A stretch of DNA of 64,000 bases, from NCBI GenBank assembly GCA_973895155.1, contig OZ316895.1, positions 9,362,001 to 9,426,000 on the forward strand, in the 5' to 3' direction. This DNA comes from Marsupella aquatica (Eukaryota > Marchantiophyta). The first letter of the stretch is position 1. Each line of letters opens with the position of its first letter. Position numbers and translations under genes: made by a program. The notes under the pieces are model-generated. The model was not told the origin of the DNA and did no database searches. It saw only the letters and a program-made list of their open reading frames with translations. Below, in pieces: positions 1-9,738 of the stretch.

Positions 1-171
1 ACCACCCCAGCTGGAAGGGCTGCCCAAGGGGCAAAAAAAACTGATCAGGCCATGAGTCCAAACAGCCACTGTAGGACGGCCATCAAACAATCCCAGACTT
101 AGCTGTATCTCCTATTCTTTCTACTCCTGGTCTGCCTACGGTGGCATTCAGAATTCTGCAGTTGGGTTTAC

Positions 172-610
172 CTACTGTCTTCCCCCGAACACAATGTCAT
201 GGCCTTGTATTCGAATAGTGGGCCATGGGGCGCTCTATTTGAATAGTGCGCCAAGGGTGTTGTATTCAAGTTTTGTCTATATGTTTTCATTTTTTTGTAT
301 TTGCAGGGCATTGTGTTTGAAAACGGGTGTTGTGTTCAAATATTGACGTTGTGTTTAAATATTGGAATTGGCATATGATAATTAAATTTTTTACTATTTG
401 TGCTCAATGTAAAACAGTTTAGGGTCAGATTTTGAACAAAGTGTCCAACTCAAACACAATGCCAATATTCGAACACAACGCCCGGGCGCTGTGTTAAATG
501 ACGTTGTGTTTGAAGAAACAATACTTTTTCTTATGGAGGCCTAAATAAATACATTTTCAAACACAATGCTGGGGCGCCGTGTTCAGGGCCCGTTCAGGGG
601 AAGACGGTAG
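172..610. mobile_element. MITE-like foldback element
   Basis: Terminal inverted repeats of 19 bp bound the element: CTACTGTCTTCCCCCGAAC at the left end, and at the right end a sequence whose reverse complement is CTACCGTCTTCCCCTGAAC (17 of 19 identical). The interior reiterates TTGTGTTYRAA-type motifs, in one orientation in the left half and inverted (TTCRAACACAA) in the right half, so the whole unit can fold back. There is no coding capacity. I could not see a convincing target-site duplication, so the superfamily is unassigned. Confidence 0.55.
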
Positions 611-783
611 TATGGTGCATCACTTATTGGATCAGCCTGATCCTGTGTAAATGATTATAAGTCCTTTGCTGGAGCTGCTTCCTTGTGTTGTCCTCTTTAC
701 CCTGAAGGGTAATGTGGGTTGGCAGCCCATGAACATCAACCTTCTTCAATGGTATGGCAAAGACAGATTAAGGTGTTAGTCTT

Positions 784-1176
784 CTAGATCCTACGGTTTG
801 AGAACAACTTGCAATTGCTCAATTGCATCTGGGAGTTGCTTGTTTTCCTTAACAAAATATTAAATATCCAGCATGCATTTCTGGTGAAGGTTTGTTCCCA
901 CCCAAGAAGTCTCCCAATGAAATGTGAGTAGGTGGCTTCATATCTCTCTTTCCAAACATTGCTGCACAGTGTCATAAGAAGAATTAGGGGCCTGGGCTTT
1001 CGCTTATCTACTTCTATAATATGCCATGCCCCCAAAAAGTTCTTTGGTCTACTTACAAACTTGGAAATGAAGGGAAGAAACAGGAGCCATCTTATTTTTT
1101 TAAAGATTTTTGTGTACTCTTGGATTGAGTGACCAGGAGTGTCAAATGATATACTTATTTTTATAGTAGAATACAT
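784..1176 (-). pseudogene. Possible LINE C-terminal fragment
   Basis: An open stretch of about 130 codons contains ILLMTLCSNVWKERYEATY. This resembles the W-x-x-WKER(N) motif near the C-terminus of plant LINE reverse transcriptases, downstream of the zinc-binding (zf-RVT) domain. A clearer LINE relic of the same orientation lies at 3.0-4.25 kb. The two could be one element split by about 1.9 kb of inserted DNA, which is inference. The similarity is short, so this may also be a chance ORF. Confidence 0.3.
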
Positions 1177-1419
1177 ATTACATGAGATGATTCTTCTCTG
1201 ACATCACCTAAAATGTGTCTTTTTCTTTAAGTATTAAAGTGCATGCGTTGAAAGGAGAATCTATGACAACCTTTTTGGATTTTTGCATAGAGACTTAAGA
1301 TTATGAGACTTTAGAAGAACACAAAATGGGTTGATTTTGCTTTTCACTCCCTCTTTTTTTATTCTCTTTATTTAATTTTGCACTTATTTCTGTTACTTAA
1401 TGATGCCAAAGGTAAGAAA

Positions 1420-1445
1420 GGGGGGGGGGGGGGGTGGGGGGGGGG
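1420..1445. repeat. Poly-G tract
   Basis: A 26-bp homopolymer G run broken by a single T. It is a simple repeat with no coding context and is prone to length errors in sequencing. Confidence 0.9.
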
Positions 1446-1449
1446 AATG

Positions 1450-2600
1450 GAGTGCCGAGGGAGTGAAGACATAAGAAAAAGGGGGAGAAAAAATTAAAAT
1501 GTACCCCTCCCTATAGCATTGTGCAACCACACCTGGACCCGGCAAAGACTCAACGGAAATTCACCACCCTTGCACTCCCTCTCACCTTCCCACATCCTTG
1601 CTCTCCCAGCAACATAGCTTTCACAACAAGAACAACATTTTTTTCCAAAATAAAATAAAAATGCAAAAGTGAAGGTGATTGTTTTTACATTTTTATTCTT
1701 TTTGTTTGGTTTAGCTTTTGTACAAAAATGGTCCCAAATTTTGTTATTCCATCTAAACCTCAAACAAACGTTTTAAGAAATGTTTCAAAAGAATGCTCCT
1801 CCAATGAAGGCCTATAAGATCAGGCTCCCAACATTTTTTCCCACAAGACCCGGCTTGCTTGACATGCCCTGTCATCTCTATTAGTCTCATTTTTGCCCTA
1901 ATTCTTTCCCTCGGGGGGTTAACTAAGTGTATATTTTGGGGTATCACGTGCGATCCTAGCCTAATATAAATAGACCTATTTTATAAAAAATATATTCCAA
2001 GAATATTCTCTATTTTCAATATTAATAGCCTATTTTACTTTACAAAAGGTATATACTAAAGAATATTTTATAAACATGAGTTTATAATACCTTCTTTTGC
2101 CTCCTATGCTTTTTAAAAATTTATTTAATTTCTACCAAAAATACATATTTTGGATCGCACGTGGTTCCTAAGATTTTTGATAGTCAACCCCCCGAGTTCT
2201 TTCCCCAGTCGAGAGCCCATCTCTTTGCCCCCATTTGCATCTTTTTCCCCCAGTTTGTTTCATCTTTAGTATCATTAACAATCAAGATTTTCTACCCAAA
2301 TCTTTCCCATGTACTCTCACTACTCATGTGAGCCCTATCCCATATTTTTGTGTTTACTTGAAATACTTTATTTGAATACTGTATAATTTCATGTGTTAGT
2401 TTGAACAAGATCTGCACAATGACAACACTTTTCACATGAAGTGAGCAAGAAAGAATGATTGCAAATCCTGCAATCATTTTCAGTTTGATTCACCTAAAAT
2501 CCTCAGCCATCAATCAAAACTTTTTTTCCTTATCTCAATGTTTCTATGCATTACTTTGGCAGTGGGCTTGGCAACAACATGGTCGGAATAATTAACTGCA
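1450..2600. other. AT-rich intergenic DNA, no gene seen
   Basis: Short ORFs only, none with recognisable domains. There are local near-repeats around 1930-2200: two blocks carry GATCGCACGTG or CGATCCTA-type words about 230 bp apart, next to TATTCCAAGAATATTC and similar AT-rich words. I see nothing functional. If the fragment at 784-1176 belongs with the LINE relic at 3.0 kb, this block would be a later insertion. Confidence 0.5.
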
Positions 2601-2617
2601 TACCCGCAATGTCTTTG

Positions 2618-2826
2618 CCCTCCCTTGACATCTGTTTTTGGCCTGAACATCTTTTCTTGCCTGAACATCTTTTCTCGCCTCAATCAATATTTCTGCCTTG
2701 CCTTGACGTCTCTTTCTTTCTCCAGCATCTATCCGTTCCTCAACATCTTTTCCTCACCTCTACATTTGTTTCTCTCCTTTGCATCTTTTCCTCTCCTTGA
2801 CATGTTTTTCTCACCTTGACATCTTC
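2618..2826. repeat. Degenerate 18-bp minisatellite
   Basis: About a dozen imperfect units of roughly 18 bp with the theme TTTTCYYRCCTTGACATC: gacatctgtttttggcctg, aacatcttttcttgcctg, aacatcttttctcgcctc, tacatttgtttctctcc, gacatgtttttctcacctt. In two frames the repeat reads open, giving phenylalanine/leucine-rich ORFs that are artefacts of the repeat rather than genes. Confidence 0.75.
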
Positions 2827-2989
2827 TGTGCAAGCATTGGGCTAGTGCTTTATAATAGCACTTGTGATGGCCTCAAAAAGGGAGCTGGTGGGGGGCATGA
2901 GGGCAGGTGCACCCTGAAAACGTGGTTCACCACCCTCCACCACTCACTCAAGTTGCTACAGCTGAAAAAGAGATGTTTAGTGTGTTCAA

Positions 2990-4245
2990 AACAAGACTTG
3001 CATCAGGAGCAAATTCAATCAATACCTTGTGTGGGCTACCTCTACCATTGGTGAAAAATTCATGATTATGTACGCGCCACAGAAGGAAACCTCACCTTTG
3101 GCATGGGCCATCCCCCCAGACTTTCTTCCACAGTTTGTTCCAACACTCAGTTGTGTTGGAGTGCCCCCTTCTCCTGTTCAACTTGGTGACATTCTTGACA
3201 ACCCACAGAGTACAACTGACCCTCACTTTATTTTGCAATTTCCAGCCCCAGTTCTTGCTTTTCCAATCCCCTGCCATCTGTCACAGTTTTGCAGACAACC
3301 ATTGCTGAGACCTGGGCTGCACTTCAGCTGATTACAGATGATTTCCTCTGCAAGCCAACTCTTCTGAGTTGTCCACAAGGCAGCAAGCCCCTTTAAGCTT
3401 TGGTTAGCTTTGTACCTCCTCCGTTTCTGCCGCCTGGTTGTTCCTAGTGCACAAGAGAACAGTTTTCTCCGCGGAGAGGGGTGTGGGAAGCTGACCAAGG
3501 CCCAAATAAAATTCCAGGCATGTACTCTTCACCTTCCTCCCTTTTAGTAATATTTTTCAAGCTGGGTGATCCCTTTAATAATCAACTCGTCACTAAATAG
3601 TAATGCCTCGGTTGGGGACCTCCCAAGTAGTCTTTCCTTTTCTCCTGGATCTGGTCCTCAATCCCTTTTTGATGACCTCTTGAGCCATCTTCACCCATTT
3701 GCAATTCTCCTGAGAAATGAGCAATATCCTTCCAGGCAATTAAGGTTTTTTTAGGGCCATTAGAGGTCAAAGGTCCACCAAAGGGAATCTTTTGCAGATC
3801 TTCGCAAGCTTCAGATATCCTGTCAGTTGGAGCTTGAGCCACATCAGATGATAGGTGGGAATAGCCCTTAAAACATGTTTCAGCTGGATGACCCTTCTGA
3901 CCATGGTCAAGCTTCTGTTGGTCCAGTGGCACAATTTCTTCCTAACTTTGCCAAGTAGAAAACTTGGTTCATGTGAAGGGTGGACCTTATATCCAATGGG
4001 GCACCCGAGATATTCAGCAATCTCTTATTCTTGAGCTAGTCAACATCTTGGAGCAGCTAGGGTACTCACCGACCTCTTAGAGTAGACTAATGATTTTAGA
4101 TTTGTGCACAATCATTCAGAAGGGCTCCAAATACATTCTCATATTGCTGAATCTTGTCCCTTGCACTCTGAATCTCTTGTGCGGTGGCAGCAAGAATGAG
4201 CCCGCTGTCATCTGCAAATTAAAGGCTGGTGGCACAGACTGCTGC
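2990..4245 (-). pseudogene. LINE reverse transcriptase relic (RT to zf-RVT)
   Basis: Reading down the minus strand, fragments of a plant LINE open reading frame appear in the expected order, broken by frameshifts and stops. They are: the RT catalytic motif FADD, followed by SGLILAATAQEIQSA (about 4220-4100); SLTMVRRVIQLKHVL then RAIPTYHLM (about 3910-3840); KKTLIAWKDIAH (about 3755-3715); and zinc-binding-domain-like CWNKLWKKVWGDG then, after an in-frame TGA, GFLLWRVHNHEFFTN (about 3150-3030). The FADD box and IPTYHLM motif are typical of non-LTR retrotransposons. No endonuclease or ORF1 part is visible. The element is dead. Confidence 0.85.
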
Positions 4246-4262
4246 CATCACTCAATTCGATT

Positions 4263-4420
4263 CCATGCAAACTAGAAATATTGTATTTGTGGGAAGGATT
4301 TTCTATGCAAACTAGAAATATTGTATTTGAAGGAAGGATTTTCTAACTTCTAAGCAACCCATGAAAACTAGAAATATTGGACTTGTAGTACAGATTTCCC
4401 GACTTCTAACTAACCGAAGA
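4263..4420. repeat. Three-copy tandem repeat, 40-58 bp units
   Basis: Units carry the core AAACTAGAAATATTG, then TATTTG, then GGAAGGATTTTCTAACTTCTAA. The first two copies are near identical over 40 bp. The third is more diverged and ends in CGACTTCTAACTAACC. It abuts the upstream (RT) end of the LINE relic. Confidence 0.8.
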
Positions 4421-7130
4421 TGAATCAGTCGTGTTGGATCTCATGAGAGCTATTGAATGTCAAACTTTGCTCTTGAATTTTGTTTTGAAAGCAGAAGGAA
4501 CGAGGGTGTCAGATATCAACCTCACTGAGGGATTCCATCGTTCAGTGGCTCATCATTTTCCCATGCAAAGCTTACATGTTCGATAGTATTCCAATCTGTT
4601 ATTTAATAGGGGTGAATAGTTGGGCTCCGCTGTCTGCAGAAAACACTCGTCAGACCGCTGTCTTTTGGATGGAATTCAAAATGATATTTCAAAGCAAAAA
4701 CAGACACTCGTCAGACAATCAATTCTGAGAAGAAACGTGCTGAAAGCTGCATGAACACATCAATTTGGTGTCTCGGACAGGGTGACAGTGCACACTTGGA
4801 GTCAATATGGCATTAATAGCATAGAGTAGTCATTGAAGAATATTTGTTTGTGGGCCCTCATATTATTATCCCATCTCATCAGAGTATCAGACTCAGTACC
4901 TCACCTCCTCACGAATTGGATGCATTATTTTGGCTCTGACTGGTTTTCCTTTTCAATTGTCCTTTATATTTATGATTTTCGATTTGAACGCTTAAAGCTG
5001 TAACTCTGGCTCTCAACCTACAGCAGCTCTGATCTTCTGGCCCCATTCTCTTTGGTGACAGAACTTGCTTCTGACTCACATTCGCTTTCAGCATAGCAAT
5101 TTCTCCTTAGGACATTCACTGACTGGAAATTGCATGATTGAGACCGCGAGTGGTACCAATAATTTCCTTACAAGCGCCGCTCTTCTCAATTCCACAGTTC
5201 CGTTATTCCTCAGGTGTTTTGCTTGCTCAGCTGTCAAGTTCGGATCTTCAACTGTGCAATCCCCAATTGAATTTACTAGTACATCAAGCCTAGTGGTAAT
5301 TAAGCTTACAAGTTGATCCATAACAGTGCTCAATCCTGCCAATCCAAGCGTTCGACATTGATCACACTGAATGCTTCACCGCTGGATACGATACAAGAAT
5401 GCAGTACTCATCTTAGCCTACACTTTTAAATTGGACATCGTTATCACACTAAATTTCTGCCCGTAGTTTTACCAATACACCAGCAACCTGTCCATGATTT
5501 TCATCAGGAGAGTTTTTCAGCAGGAAGAAAGGGTCATAATTTCGGATCGCAGTGATAAGACCTCTCTTAGCATGAGATTCAATTGGATGCGCCAAGAAGG
5601 ACAATCAGCGGTAGGTGAGCGCTTCTTCCACAGATCCCTCTCACGGCTTGAGCGCCACAAATGTGCTTCGTGCTCTGAACTTGCCGGCTGGAGAACTGAG
5701 TGCATGAGGAGGACCTCCAGCAATTTGCTAGAGCCTTTTTAGATCATTTGTCGTTTCGAGTTAAGGATCGAGTTCACTCTATTCAACCCTAAGATCTAAT
5801 ACTAACGGTAAAAGTTATCTTTCCAACAACCATCCACTTCTACGACTTGTGATTTTCTGCATATCAATCAATTCACAAAAATCATTCAATTTCTGCATGT
5901 CATTCTAGTGCACCAGCGTCGCCATCATGTGTACCAGTGTGCTTCTATCGGCGTTGGAGGTACGGAATACGCAGTCTGGTTCGTCGGGTTTGGAGGTAGA
6001 AGTTCCGTCGCATTTCTGACCCTCATGGCTTGCGCGGGGCTTGCGAACACATGTCATACGGCAACGGCGGTGGTGACAAAATTGTCTGTCCTTTCTTTCT
6101 TGAAATGTAATTCTTCGAAATCGTTCGAAGCAAAGAAAAGCGGATACACCACTGTTGGCACTGATTCCTTAGCAGTAGCCGATTAGTTGAAGTCGAATTG
6201 TGCTTCGGTTCCTCGTTTCCGTTGAGTACCAAATGTGTGGCTAGATTGCCCGTCGACGTTAAGAAAGATGTGGTATCTCCCAGAATCCCTTCCTTGCGTT
6301 TCCGGCTTCCAAAGCATCAGATTGAATCAATGAATGTGAAGGGATCCGGCTTTCCGTTTTTCTCATCTCGCGAGGATGAGCGCCATTCTTTGGGATAATA
6401 GGCCCATGAGATTGAGTGATTCCTTGTATACTCGTGAATTAGTGATTTTTTACTTTGTATTTTTGAGTGCATGAAGTTTTCATACCACTTCCCTTCTTTG
6501 AAACAAAAGCCCGGATGGATTGCATAAAGCAATCACTACTTTTACACTGAAAAGAAAGACAAAGATTGCGGTTGCCAACTTTGACTATCTTGGGGAGAAA
6601 GTAGTCAAGATGTCCTTTTATCCATGGCATGATATCTTGAACTAGTTCAGGTTCAAGGTTCTCAATTTACCAAGAAAACCAATTTGATAATGTAATTGAA
6701 ACATTTCACTCAAAAGTATAACAATGTTATCTGAGTTAGTTTAAATGTCCTAAGCCAGTTCATCTGGGCTTCATAGACAAAGTGGAGGTCCATCTGGGCT
6801 TCGGTTTCCATTCTTTTGAAGAGAAACTTATGCCACATACCCAGAATGTAAAAGCAAAAACAGTATTTTCATATGAAACAAAATAAAAGATTGTCTGGAG
6901 AATGGAGGATGTAGATCTCTCCAACTACTCTCTATATGTCTATAGAGAATCTCTCAGGTCCAATTTTAACTTCGTTCATGCTTTATACCAATTGCATAGC
7001 AACAAACTGTTGCATGGCCAGTTAATCTATTTCGTAAGTTTACTTCTTTTTGTCTATTCTCAAAAAATCACTCAAGTTTTTACAGATGTTGATATCCTAG
7101 TTATTGACATTGTGAGAATCACCCTCATTT
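4421..7130. other. Unassigned intergenic DNA with short ORFs
   Basis: No domain-bearing ORF is visible. The best stretch is an 84-residue minus-strand ORF at 5088-5342, listed separately. Around 5908-6232 both strands have open frames of 70-92 codons in moderately GC-rich sequence (CGTCGGGTTTGGAGG region), which might be a decayed exon. I recognise no family. Confidence 0.4.
5088..5342 (-). CDS. Hypothetical 84-residue ORF
   Basis: The ORF runs ATG to TGA on the minus strand. The composition is protein-like: an amphipathic N-terminus (MAGLSTVMDQLVSLITTRLD) and a basic stretch (KHLRNNGTVELRRAALVRK). It ends within 10 bp of another short ORF starting at 5094 in a different frame, so a longer product broken by a frameshift is possible. 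No splice sites, family or promoter could be recognised. It may well be non-coding. Confidence 0.2.
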   Translation of the reverse strand: MAGLSTVMDQLVSLITTRLDVLVNSIGDCTVEDPNLTAEQAKHLRNNGTVELRRAALVRKLLVPLAVSIMQFPVSECPKEKLLC

Positions 7131-7132
7131 TG

Positions 7133-7222
7133 GGGGGCATAAAAGCTCACAATGTCCTCTAACCAGGACATTCTCCTATACTTAAGTCTTGTTTAGAGGA
7201 CATTATGGTATATAATGCCCCG
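7133..7222. repeat. Short inverted repeat (possible mini-MITE)
   Basis: AATGTCCTCTAA at 7151-7162 pairs perfectly with TTAGAGGACATT at 7193-7204. Pairing resumes outside these arms (GGGGGGCAT on the left, ATGCCCC on the right), giving a hairpin of about 90 bp. No target duplication is obvious. Confidence 0.5.
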
Positions 7223-8079
7223 ACCACAAAGGAGAGCTTCACCTCTAGTTTTGAGGGGCTACCTTATTACACATAACCCACCACTGGCCATATGTAAGGG
7301 GGAAGTGTTCAAGCCCTCCCTCTTTCTGTCACATTCTACTCACTTTTCTCCCCTTCCATGTCAGCTTGCTCCACATTGTCAAGAAATAACTACTTTAATG
7401 GTTGCTTTAAGTAATCCATAGCTTTTGAAGGGCACATATAGTTTATCCTGAGGCATTTTCATTTTTCAAACTTTAGTAAAAATAGAGGAGATTGAATCTT
7501 ACTAAAGAGTTGATCGAGAACTTGACCGGGGAATTATGCTCCCAAAATGCCTTGAAAATGCAAAGTGAAAGATCACTAAGGGCATTAAGCAAGCAAAACA
7601 GACTTTGCAGGTTTTGGCTTTCTATTTTGAGATTATGTCCACTGTACGCATTGCTATGAGAGGAACCTGGGGGATTAGTGATTTGTCTGAATATGTCATT
7701 TCTACTAAGCAATACAGGATGTTGAGATCTAATGTCGTGATAAACCCATGGTGCCCAAGGTAGAAACCTTTACACTTAATGTCTCCCATGCTGAACAAAC
7801 AATAGCCAAATAAAATTTTGATTGGCCAGAAGGAGCCATCAATGGAAGTATTTGAAAATTTGAAGAGGTCTGAATAGAAGATTGCAATAATTACAGAAGT
7901 AAACAAAGTGTTCTATAATACTTAATCTTGTTAGTACCCACTGAGAATTTGTAGAATAAATTTGTACTTACACCTTCATGCATAGTTTTGTTACTTTTAG
8001 TCAATTTCACATCAATTACAGTGTATACATTTATATCTTTCTTTTTAATCGTATCATTTTTACATATGCTCACTCAGAA
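7223..8079. other. Intergenic DNA with a possible decayed coding stretch
   Basis: From about 7620 to 7770 the plus strand has an open frame without a good start (MSTVRIAMRGTWG, then SDLSEYVISTKQYRM). It looks protein-like but I cannot assign it. The antisense ORFs of 79-95 codons here show no domain. The rest is AT-rich and featureless. Confidence 0.3.
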
Positions 8080-8585
8080 TGTCCCGTTCCTTAGTTCATG
8101 ATCCCTACCCTCAAGTCCCGATTCCCATGATGGAAATGGACGGTTTACAACGATGCAAACGAAGCTATTAACAGTGAAGTCCCAACCCATCCAATAATGC
8201 CCATTCCCAACCCACGAACGAATGTGACCGAAAAGCATGATGTGCAATAATGCAGACGAATTTATTGAGGTTGAAGTTCCCATCCCAATATCCCATTATT
8301 CCCATACCACGATGCCCATTCCTCACGCACGAAGAAATGACCCAGAAGAGGGTGTCCAATGATGCAACGAATTTATTTATTGCAGGTAAGTTATTAAAGG
8401 TGACGTTCCCAACCCACCAAGGAATGCAATAATGCAAGCCAACTACACCCCTCACAGCTGTTAGTGTGACACCAGAGATTGCAATAATGCAAGCAAACTA
8501 CAGCCCTCGCAGCTCTTAGTGCGACACCAAGGAATGCAATAATACAAGCAAACTACACCCCTCACACCTATTAGTTTGACTCGCA
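8080..8585. repeat. Complex tandem repeat array
   Basis: There are two layers. From about 8080 to 8410, imperfect long units share ATGCCCATTCC, CAACCCACGAA-type words and GACGAATTTATT. From about 8419 to 8580, three units of about 60 bp share GGAATGCAATAATGCAAGC, AACTACACCCCTCAC and TTAGTGTGACACCA. The ORFs across it on both strands are repeat artefacts. Confidence 0.75.
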
Positions 8586-8918
8586 AAGGGAGTTACTAAC
8601 ACTACAGTAGTAGGCGAATAATACCTTTCGACACTATTTTCATGCCTAACCTGGGTCAATTAGTGTTACTACCAATTTGAGGGAAATAAGGCCTTCTACT
8701 CTAATACATGCATTCTAGGGCCAACTATTGGGCAAATTAGTTTACTAGCAATAAGACGGGACTAAGGCTCTTCTACTCTAATTCATTCATGCCTAATAGG
8801 GCCAAAGATTTCCACTGAGAATGAGGGCACCAACCTTCTTTCCATTGGGCAAAAAGCAATGATTTAAACTACATGATTTTTTTTAAGTTTAGGTTATACT
8901 AATTCCTGTGTCTAAGTT

Positions 8919-8991
8919 GAAGCAAACAATACTGGTTTCTGACTCTCAGGTGAAGCAAACAATACTGGTTCCTGACTCTCAGGTGAAGCAA
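8919..8991. repeat. 33-bp tandem duplication
   Basis: The unit begins GAAGCAAACAATACTGGTT and ends GACTCTCAGGT. It is present twice head to tail (8919-8951 and 8952-8984) with one mismatch, then a 7-bp start of a third copy. Confidence 0.9.
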
Positions 8992-9738
8992 GATTCACTT
9001 CACCTGAATTTGAATTAGTGGGAGTAACACTAATTGGGGTGAACAGAGGGATTTATTAGTTAGGGGTGATAATGGCAAGAGTTTACCGAAGGTCACCCAA
9101 ATCAGACTTCTCGAGAGAAGCACATCAAATGGTGCGCAAAGGAAACATGCCCTCTCGATTCAACTTAATGGCGAATGCTGATCGAGGGTAGCTGTTGTTT
9201 TGGCTTGGGAGCTCGTAGTAGAGAAACCAGCATCAATTGCACTTTCAATTCATTCGTTGCAACTCCCGGAGCGACAAATCTTGGGGTTCCTGATGATCCC
9301 AGCTTTACAATCAGTGCGAGCATGATGAGCACTCACTGGCGCTCACTCGAGCAACGATTCTTTCAATTCTTTCCTTGAATGAGTTGTTCTGTTCTTCCTC
9401 CTCTTCTTCTTTACTGTGGTCCATTGCAAAGTTGAGTATTGCTGATTGGTTTCTCTACAGATTTTGCTCAGCAGGGGACAATCGAAGCCTTTGAAGAATA
9501 ATCGTCCGTAGCACATTTCCCTGTTGCCTGCTGTTGCTTCATGTCAGCTGCACATTGCTCTCTTGGTAAAGGTAAATTAATTGCAGCACTGAGAGATCGT
9601 TTCTGAACCAGCTTTCCAGTCTGGTAACCATGTGTGCTGGAACTATTTTTTTGAGTGAAATCAACAAGCAAGAAAAGGAGCCCGTGGAGTGTGCGACCTT
9701 CGCCTTCCAGGAGCTATGGTAGCTATTTCGCAAATCCT
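8992..9738. other. 3' flank of the ankyrin gene
   Basis: No supported gene. It lies directly downstream of the minus-strand ankyrin gene stop codon and must hold its 3' UTR and polyadenylation site. Short ORFs on both strands (for example 9175-9378) have no recognisable motif. Confidence 0.4.

Noticed and set aside
8080-8455. Overlapping ORFs of 60-95 codons
   Set aside because: Products of the tandem repeat array; the repeated peptide words follow the DNA repeat.
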